Assembly (NCBI GenBank): GCA_012295225.1
Contig: WMKK01000013.1
Coordinates: 106,957 to 170,956, forward strand
Length of the DNA stretch: 64,000 nt
Source of the DNA: Ostreococcus mediterraneus
Taxonomy: Eukaryota > Chlorophyta > Mamiellophyceae > Mamiellales > Bathycoccaceae
Direction of reading: 5' to 3'
In this document: in pieces, positions 59,323-64,000 of the stretch
Numbering within the stretch: the stretch's first letter is position 1
Layout of the letters: each line of letters starts with the position of its first letter
Translations under genes and position numbers: made by a program
Notes under the pieces: generated by a model
Told to the model about the DNA's origin: nothing
Databases searched by the model: none
The model's input: the letters and a program-made list of their open reading frames with translations, nothing else

Positions 59323-60564
59323 CTAGAGACTACCTAAAGAAAGCGTTTTGCCTGCTATAATGGATGCAAAAACGAGCGCCCCATACGTAGAGTTGCTCTT
59401 GAACTTGGCTGCGCAATCATCGCGATCATTCAAATCCACTGTGGATATTTGCCATACTAAATGAGACGCTGCGGTGGCAACGCCGGCGTAAAACGGCCAA
59501 TCGAGACCAACGTATGCACCCGATGCACACAAAGCTGACGTCCCTGCGACTGCAAACGCACTTAAATATTTTTTTGTGTCATCACCAAAATGTAAAGCTG
59601 TGGATTTCACGCCGACTTTGACATCGTCGCTTTTATCTTGGTGTGCATATATTGTATCATAAACCAACGTCCAAGCCACGCCAGATGCGTAGAGTGGAAG
59701 CACCGCGCCCCAGTCGCACGAACCGTGCACCGCCGCCCAACCGAGCAACGCGCCCCAATTGAACGTCAAGCCCAAAAAGGCTTGCGGCCAATTAGTGATG
59801 CGCTTCATTGCAGGATACGCTCCCACGAGAGCCAGCGAACTGGCACCGAGTATTTTAGAGTAATCATTGAGTTGAAGCAAAACAATGAGACCGAGCCCAA
59901 GTTGCGCCCCGAGAAATGCAACCGCCTTGGGAACACTGATTGCACCGCTTGCAATCGGCCGATTACGCGTCCGGGCGACTTTACTATCAATGTCACGATC
60001 CCACAAATCGTTTACCGTGCACCCCGCGCCGCGTAAGAGCAAAGAACCGACACCAAATGTGGCAAGCAATCCGACGTCTGGCAACGCACCAACGGGCGCG
60101 GCCAACGCGATGGACCAAAAGCACGGCCATGCAAGCAGTGCTGTGCCAATCGGTCGATCTAATCGAATAAGCTTTGCGTATGGTACCATGGATGACGGCA
60201 GCACGTTCTCTACCCACGTATTCGATGCCTCGAGCGCTGGGTCTTCACTCGCGGCAAACCCGCCTCGGTTGCTAACAGCTCTCCTATCCTCCTCCTTTGA
60301 CGACGCCGACGCGGCGAATGACCGCCACGTACGCGCATATGCGCTACTGCTAGTATTTCTATCGCGTCCGTATGATACATTGGCGCCATTTGTCGACGTT
60401 ACACGCGACGCGGTGCTACTCGGCGTCGCTAGAGCTTCAGACCAACCGCTCGCGTGCGTGCCGTCGCCTTGAGCGATAGTCCCGCGTAAAGCCGTAAACG
60501 ATAGACATGACGACGAGGATGAGAGACAGTACTTACTCACTCGCCGTGTCGTGGTGGCAAACAT
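59323..60564 (-). CDS. COQ2: 4-hydroxybenzoate polyprenyltransferase COQ2
   Basis: The 413-residue protein starts MFATTTRRVSKYCLSSSSSC, a mitochondrial-type presequence followed by ~75 variable residues. The UbiA domain has the two Asp motifs: GCTVNDLWDRDIDSKVARTR and YDTIYAHQDKSDDVKVGVKS, with LIRLDRPIGTALLAWPCFWS at its start, and about eight membrane helices. It joins the polyprenyl chain to 4-hydroxybenzoate in ubiquinone synthesis in the inner mitochondrial membrane. The frame is open to 60681, but the presequence is clear from 60564. It is tail-to-tail with NUP133. Confidence 0.93.
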   Translation of the reverse strand: MFATTTRRVSKYCLSSSSSCLSFTALRGTIAQGDGTHASGWSEALATPSSTASRVTSTNGANVSYGRDRNTSSSAYARTWRSFAASASSKEEDRRAVSNRGGFAASEDPALEASNTWVENVLPSSMVPYAKLIRLDRPIGTALLAWPCFWSIALAAPVGALPDVGLLATFGVGSLLLRGAGCTVNDLWDRDIDSKVARTRNRPIASGAISVPKAVAFLGAQLGLGLIVLLQLNDYSKILGASSLALVGAYPAMKRITNWPQAFLGLTFNWGALLGWAAVHGSCDWGAVLPLYASGVAWTLVYDTIYAHQDKSDDVKVGVKSTALHFGDDTKKYLSAFAVAGTSALCASGAYVGLDWPFYAGVATAASHLVWQISTVDLNDRDDCAAKFKSNSTYGALVFASIIAGKTLSLGSL

Positions 60565-60750
60565 GGCGAGCGCCAGAGAGTGTGGTGTTAAGGTGTGAGA
60601 TGTTTGGCGCAAGATGTCGCGCGCGCGCGTGCGCGCGACGCGTATAAATGTTTTGGAACGACGACGAGCATGAGCACGCACGCAATCGAAAGCAATTAAA
60701 AATAAACCATTACACGCGCGCGCCTCGGTTTTGGCGCTGCATTTTGCAAT

Positions 60751-61494
60751 CTACTTTTGCTCGGGCTCGGGTTCTCCTAAACAAAACGTGCGCGCCATGC
60801 GAATAGACGCGCGCGTCGCGTTACCCGCATACGCCACGCGCTCCTCTGCTTGCTCCGCCGTCGCCCCTGGACCAATGATACCCATACCCACTGGCTTCCC
60901 GTACTCTAACTCAAGCTGTTTGAAAATAATCGAGCACGTGGCACCCATCTCTTGCCCATGCAACGTCGAACCTTTCTCAATGTACCCAAGCACCACCACG
61001 GCATCGAGCGTCGGGTCTTGCAACATATTTTCAACTACCAACGGCGCCTCATACGTGCCAGGCACCCAAACCACTTTATCAATCGTACTACCCATCGAAA
61101 CCGCCGCAACTCGCGCATCTTCTAACATGCGGTCCATCAACTTGTTGTGAAACTCGCCGATGACGACGCCCAAGCGAATCGACTCCCCACCGCCAAAGTC
61201 ACCGACGTGCATGATGGACGTGTTCTTCCACTTTGACGCCTCAGCCGCGGTTTCATGGGCGAAAACAACTTTATCATCCGTCTCTTGCACCGAACCAGGG
61301 GAATGGTGCACGTACTCTCGAGGAAGCGGCGCTTTCTTACCCTCCTCAGGTTGTTGCTTTGCGCTCGCTTGTCCAGCACTCTTCTCCTTTTTTGCGCGCG
61401 TCACGACGCGAGCTCGCGTGCGTTTCGCCACCGAACGCGAGAAAGACGCGCGTTGGATCGCGTTCGTGTGCGCTTGAGCGTGCATCGTCGCCAT
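60751..61494 (-). CDS. RIBH: 6,7-dimethyl-8-ribityllumazine synthase (riboflavin pathway)
   Basis: The 247-residue protein has a transit peptide (MATMHAQAHTNAIQRASFSR, then SVAKRTRARVVTRAKK) and a lumazine synthase domain from ~105. It has LGVVIGEFHNKLMDRMLEDA, VWVPGTYEAPLVVENML, and the catalytic-phosphate region VLGYIEKGSTLHGQEMG, where the family usually has G-x-T-x-H-(F/Y)-(D/E); the His is kept but the next residues are changed. MGIIGPGATAEQAEERVAYA closes the domain. The enzyme makes the riboflavin precursor in the plastid. A start nine bases in (61485) is also possible. Confidence 0.9.
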   Translation of the reverse strand: MATMHAQAHTNAIQRASFSRSVAKRTRARVVTRAKKEKSAGQASAKQQPEEGKKAPLPREYVHHSPGSVQETDDKVVFAHETAAEASKWKNTSIMHVGDFGGGESIRLGVVIGEFHNKLMDRMLEDARVAAVSMGSTIDKVVWVPGTYEAPLVVENMLQDPTLDAVVVLGYIEKGSTLHGQEMGATCSIIFKQLELEYGKPVGMGIIGPGATAEQAEERVAYAGNATRASIRMARTFCLGEPEPEQK

Positions 61495-62218
61495 CGTGCG
61501 CGCGGAAATGCCGCGCACCCCCGCGTGAGCGGGGTCTAGGGCATCAACCACGTAATGTGGCCCATTTCCCGCTATATGTACGAAACTCCACAACCCTAAC
61601 CATCATGTTCGCGCGCGCAATCCGTTTCCCGTTTCCACACCCATCCGTGCCCCCAGTCGCCCACGCGCGACCGCGCGCGCACCACGCCCCCACGCGCGAC
61701 CGCGACCGCGCACAAAATACCTCCCACTCCATCCACGCCCATTCCCGCCCACACGCGCGCGCGATCACCATCATTCACCCTCCCAACCGCGCACACACAA
61801 GTACCCATACGTTTCCCCACCATACCCCACTCGTCCCGTAGCCCACATCGATTTATGCTTTACATCTTTATCGATCGTACTTGAAAGGATCATGTACTTC
61901 ATTCGATATACTCTCTTGTATTCTCCTAATTGATTACAAGCTTCTCACAATGGACGACGATCGTGTAGTCAGTTCACTCGAGCTCGATAATCCGCTTCGC
62001 GTGTGCGACTCGTGCGTCGGTCCCCCGACGCCTCGATCGCCGGCGCTAGCTTGATGAAGGCCCTGTGCACGCCATTCCTGGCACAGCGGACGGTGAGCTG
62101 ACATTCTGACATTCGAGAGAACCCCCCCACCGATATACTTTATTTATTATTATTAAATTGCCGAGTGGCATTGGTCACCCGTCATGAGGAAAACTGTTCG
62201 TAGTTTGAAACGAGACCT
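61495..62218. other. Intergenic region before the tectonin gene
   Basis: The 724 bases are GC-rich and Cys/Arg-like in frame up to about 61840, then change to AT-rich sequence (61845-61950 and ttatttattattattaaattg near 62140). A plus-strand ORF (61233-61841) runs through part of it but overlaps the lumazine synthase gene and is not gene-like. I see no RNA gene. Confidence 0.4.
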
Positions 62219-63688
62219 CTAGTTCGGGACGTTGTGGATCACCTTGCCGGCGTCGATGGAGATTATGTTCGCGGGCGCGTTGGCGGCGCGAACGAAGCCA
62301 CCGCTGTCTCTGCAAGGAAGGTCACAGCCCCAGAGATTGCCGTTGCCGTCGAGAAGCCAGAGCGCGGTGGCGCCGACGGTGATTTGACTGATCGTTGCGG
62401 TCGAGAGCGCACTCGGAATGGAGATTGTGGACCAGTCGCCGGTCATGTCCGAGGCTTTTCGTTTCAGCGTCTTTCCATCGGTGTATATGACGAACGTGTC
62501 CGAATCGCCGACTTCGATCTGCTTGATGGGCTCAACGTTTTGATAAACCCATCTGCCATTAGGCAGTTCCGCGCTCCAGATTTTGTTTATCTTGTTCATG
62601 TGAAAGTGGTGCGTGCGACCGATGGTCACTTGGACACCTCTTCCGTTGCCGTCATCGGCAAAACCCCAGTCGCCCGAGCCGTCGACGGGACGACTCCACA
62701 TGTATCCGCCGGCAGGGCTCAGACCTGTGTTCGTGACTCCGATGAGCGCATCGTAGCCAGCGTCAAAGTCAACCATGGTGCCCTGGGCGACGCCGTTGGC
62801 TACGGGATTGTTGGTTGCCATAATCCAGTTATCGCGAGAGAATTGATTGAGGTCGGCGTTGCGCGTCCAGGCGAGAGCTCCAGTCACGGTATTTAAACCC
62901 CACGTGTTGAACTCTCCTGAACTCACCGAGGTAAAGTGACCTTTATAATTACGCCAAACATCTTTTTTCGCCGACGATTCTTCGATTCCCCAGATGTTGT
63001 CCGCGTCGCCAGTCGCGGGACCAGTGCAAGCGACGAGCTTCACCGTCAGCGGGCACCGCTCCATACATCCAGCCCACGTCGTCTCGAATCGACTCACGCC
63101 GTCGACGAGCCGCATGCTCGACTTTTTCGGAATCACGCGATTTCTGTACACACCCCCTCCCCGCGGGACGTTAGCCAGGCACGTCGTGTTCGCGAGTTCG
63201 CCCGTCGTCGGAAAGCGCTTGTTGTGCCCCAGTTCGAAGATGGTGTCGCCTCGCTGGTTCACCAGCCCGAACCCGATCTCCTCTCCCTCGACCACGCGCG
63301 CTCGGCCGACGTATATCGTCGACCATCCGCTCTGCGTCAGCTCGACCCCGCCCTCGCGCCGGCTCACGCCGCCGAATTCTTGAATCGGATCGTCCCCTCG
63401 TCGCAGCAATCGCACGCCCGTGATGTCGGACCCGTAGAAGTCCTCTATCGGCGAGCGATCGACGACCTCGAGCGGGATGCACCCGACGTCGACCTGAAAC
63501 TGCACCTCGAACGGCGCGCCGGCGCCCTCGCGAGACGCGCGCCCGCGCGCGACCAACGACGCGACCGCGACGGCGCCGACGGCGACGGACGCGATCGTCG
63601 CGCGCCGTCGGCGGTGACGCGCGACGTCGAGCTCGTTCGCCGCGCGGAGCAGCGCCGTGGACTCCGTCGCCTCGCGTGTCGTCGCCAT
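62219..63688 (-). CDS. Type II membrane protein with tectonin-like propeller
   Basis: The 489-residue protein begins MATTREATESTALLRAANEL, has a basic patch and one membrane helix (TIASVAVGAVAVASLVA, ~31-47), then a ~150-residue ectodomain (FEVQFQVDVGCIPLEVV, EIGFGLVNQRGDTIFELGHN, YRNRVIPKK, WAGCMERCP). This matches the region after the helix in the 17068-18750 protein. The C-terminal ~280 residues carry tectonin-like repeats: MWSRPVDGSGDWG, VTIGRTHHFHMNKINKIWSA, IEVGDSDTFVIYTDGKTLKR and ITVGATALWLLDGNGNLWG. Tectonin propellers bind sugars or lipopolysaccharide in other organisms. A cell-surface lectin-like role is inferred. Confidence 0.72.
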   Translation of the reverse strand: MATTREATESTALLRAANELDVARHRRRRATIASVAVGAVAVASLVARGRASREGAGAPFEVQFQVDVGCIPLEVVDRSPIEDFYGSDITGVRLLRRGDDPIQEFGGVSRREGGVELTQSGWSTIYVGRARVVEGEEIGFGLVNQRGDTIFELGHNKRFPTTGELANTTCLANVPRGGGVYRNRVIPKKSSMRLVDGVSRFETTWAGCMERCPLTVKLVACTGPATGDADNIWGIEESSAKKDVWRNYKGHFTSVSSGEFNTWGLNTVTGALAWTRNADLNQFSRDNWIMATNNPVANGVAQGTMVDFDAGYDALIGVTNTGLSPAGGYMWSRPVDGSGDWGFADDGNGRGVQVTIGRTHHFHMNKINKIWSAELPNGRWVYQNVEPIKQIEVGDSDTFVIYTDGKTLKRKASDMTGDWSTISIPSALSTATISQITVGATALWLLDGNGNLWGCDLPCRDSGGFVRAANAPANIISIDAGKVIHNVPN

Positions 63689-64000
63689 GACGCGTCGGAA
63701 TGTGAGGTATAGTGTTACATCGGTCGGCGCAGCCCGAACCGGAACCGACGATCGATGGACGACGCACCGGGCGCGACTGGTAGCCTCAGATGGTCTCTCG
63801 CTGGGTCCAAATACGCGTTCTGAGAGTCGTCCTCGTCGGGCGTGGCTAAATCTCATGCTGAAGCAACTTTTTATCATCAATATACACAGTATTTAACATC
63901 TATCAAAGTGTATCAAATAATATAAAATAAACGTTAATACAATTACATATTATACTGAATATAAGACATTATGCTCCCGAACCATTCCGCCGGATCTTGG
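63689..64000. other. AT-rich end of the window
   Basis: The first ~190 bases are the promoter of the tectonin gene; its frame is open to 63880. The last ~120 bases (from about 63880) turn sharply AT-rich (tatcaaataatataaaataaac, attacatattatactg), unlike the rest of the window. No gene is visible. Confidence 0.4.

Noticed and set aside
61233-61841. Plus-strand 202-codon ORF
   Set aside because: Antisense to lumazine synthase and composed of Arg/His/Pro-rich filler.

Overview
This window is nuclear DNA of a very compact, GC-rich eukaryote, most likely a picoplanktonic prasinophyte green alga of the Mamiellales (Ostreococcus-like). Reasons: most genes are single long exons a few tens to hundreds of bases apart; the proteins are eukaryotic and green-lineage (phylloquinone MenA/ABC4, plastid-type acetylglutamate kinase, KEA antiporter, plant-type MurE, mitochondrial SHMT, MPP-beta, eS8, bL20m). 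No bacterial operons, phage, transposon, rRNA, tRNA or CRISPR array was seen.

Layout. 1-16.5 kb: partial KEA K+/H+ antiporter, Cys-cluster unknown, neurochondrin, ALG12, LUC7 splicing factor, SAM/zinc-finger protein, DCAF12, RAD4/XPC, rhodanese protein, acetylglutamate kinase, a possible HExxH protein and a small unknown. 17-29 kb: type II membrane protein, ZW10, mitochondrial SHMT, basic nuclear unknown, PAF-acetylhydrolase-like lipase, SAR1, plastid alpha/beta hydrolase. 29-43 kb: coilin, cytochrome b5-like protein, Popeye-like protein, MenA, RING protein, peroxisomal carrier, SR protein, Su(z)12, two unknowns (one with an in-frame stop), and the divergent pair eS8/bL20m around a telo-box palindrome. 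43-64 kb: plastid unknown, SLC37 transporter, NDUFB2, MPP-beta, coiled-coil protein, MurE-like protein, FAM210/DUF1279 protein, thioredoxin-fold protein, small acidic protein, SPF45, NUP133, COQ2, lumazine synthase and a tectonin-type membrane protein.

The genes are housekeeping genes in no functional cluster; most neighbours are head-to-head or tail-to-tail, so short spacers must act as shared promoters or shared 3' ends. Nine genes carry eleven introns that I could reconstruct from reading frame and homology. All sit near the 5' end of the gene, all donors read GTRCGY, and all contain an ACTRAC branch-point motif. Several separate an organelle targeting peptide from the mature protein. Start codons were chosen as the first plausible ATG; many frames stay open further upstream through GTG or TTG codons.

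Most interesting: the uniform unusual splice signals; a MurE-like protein with altered ATP and substrate motifs; two distant type II membrane proteins sharing an ectodomain module; a possible new zincin family; and the nested palindrome between two ribosomal protein genes.
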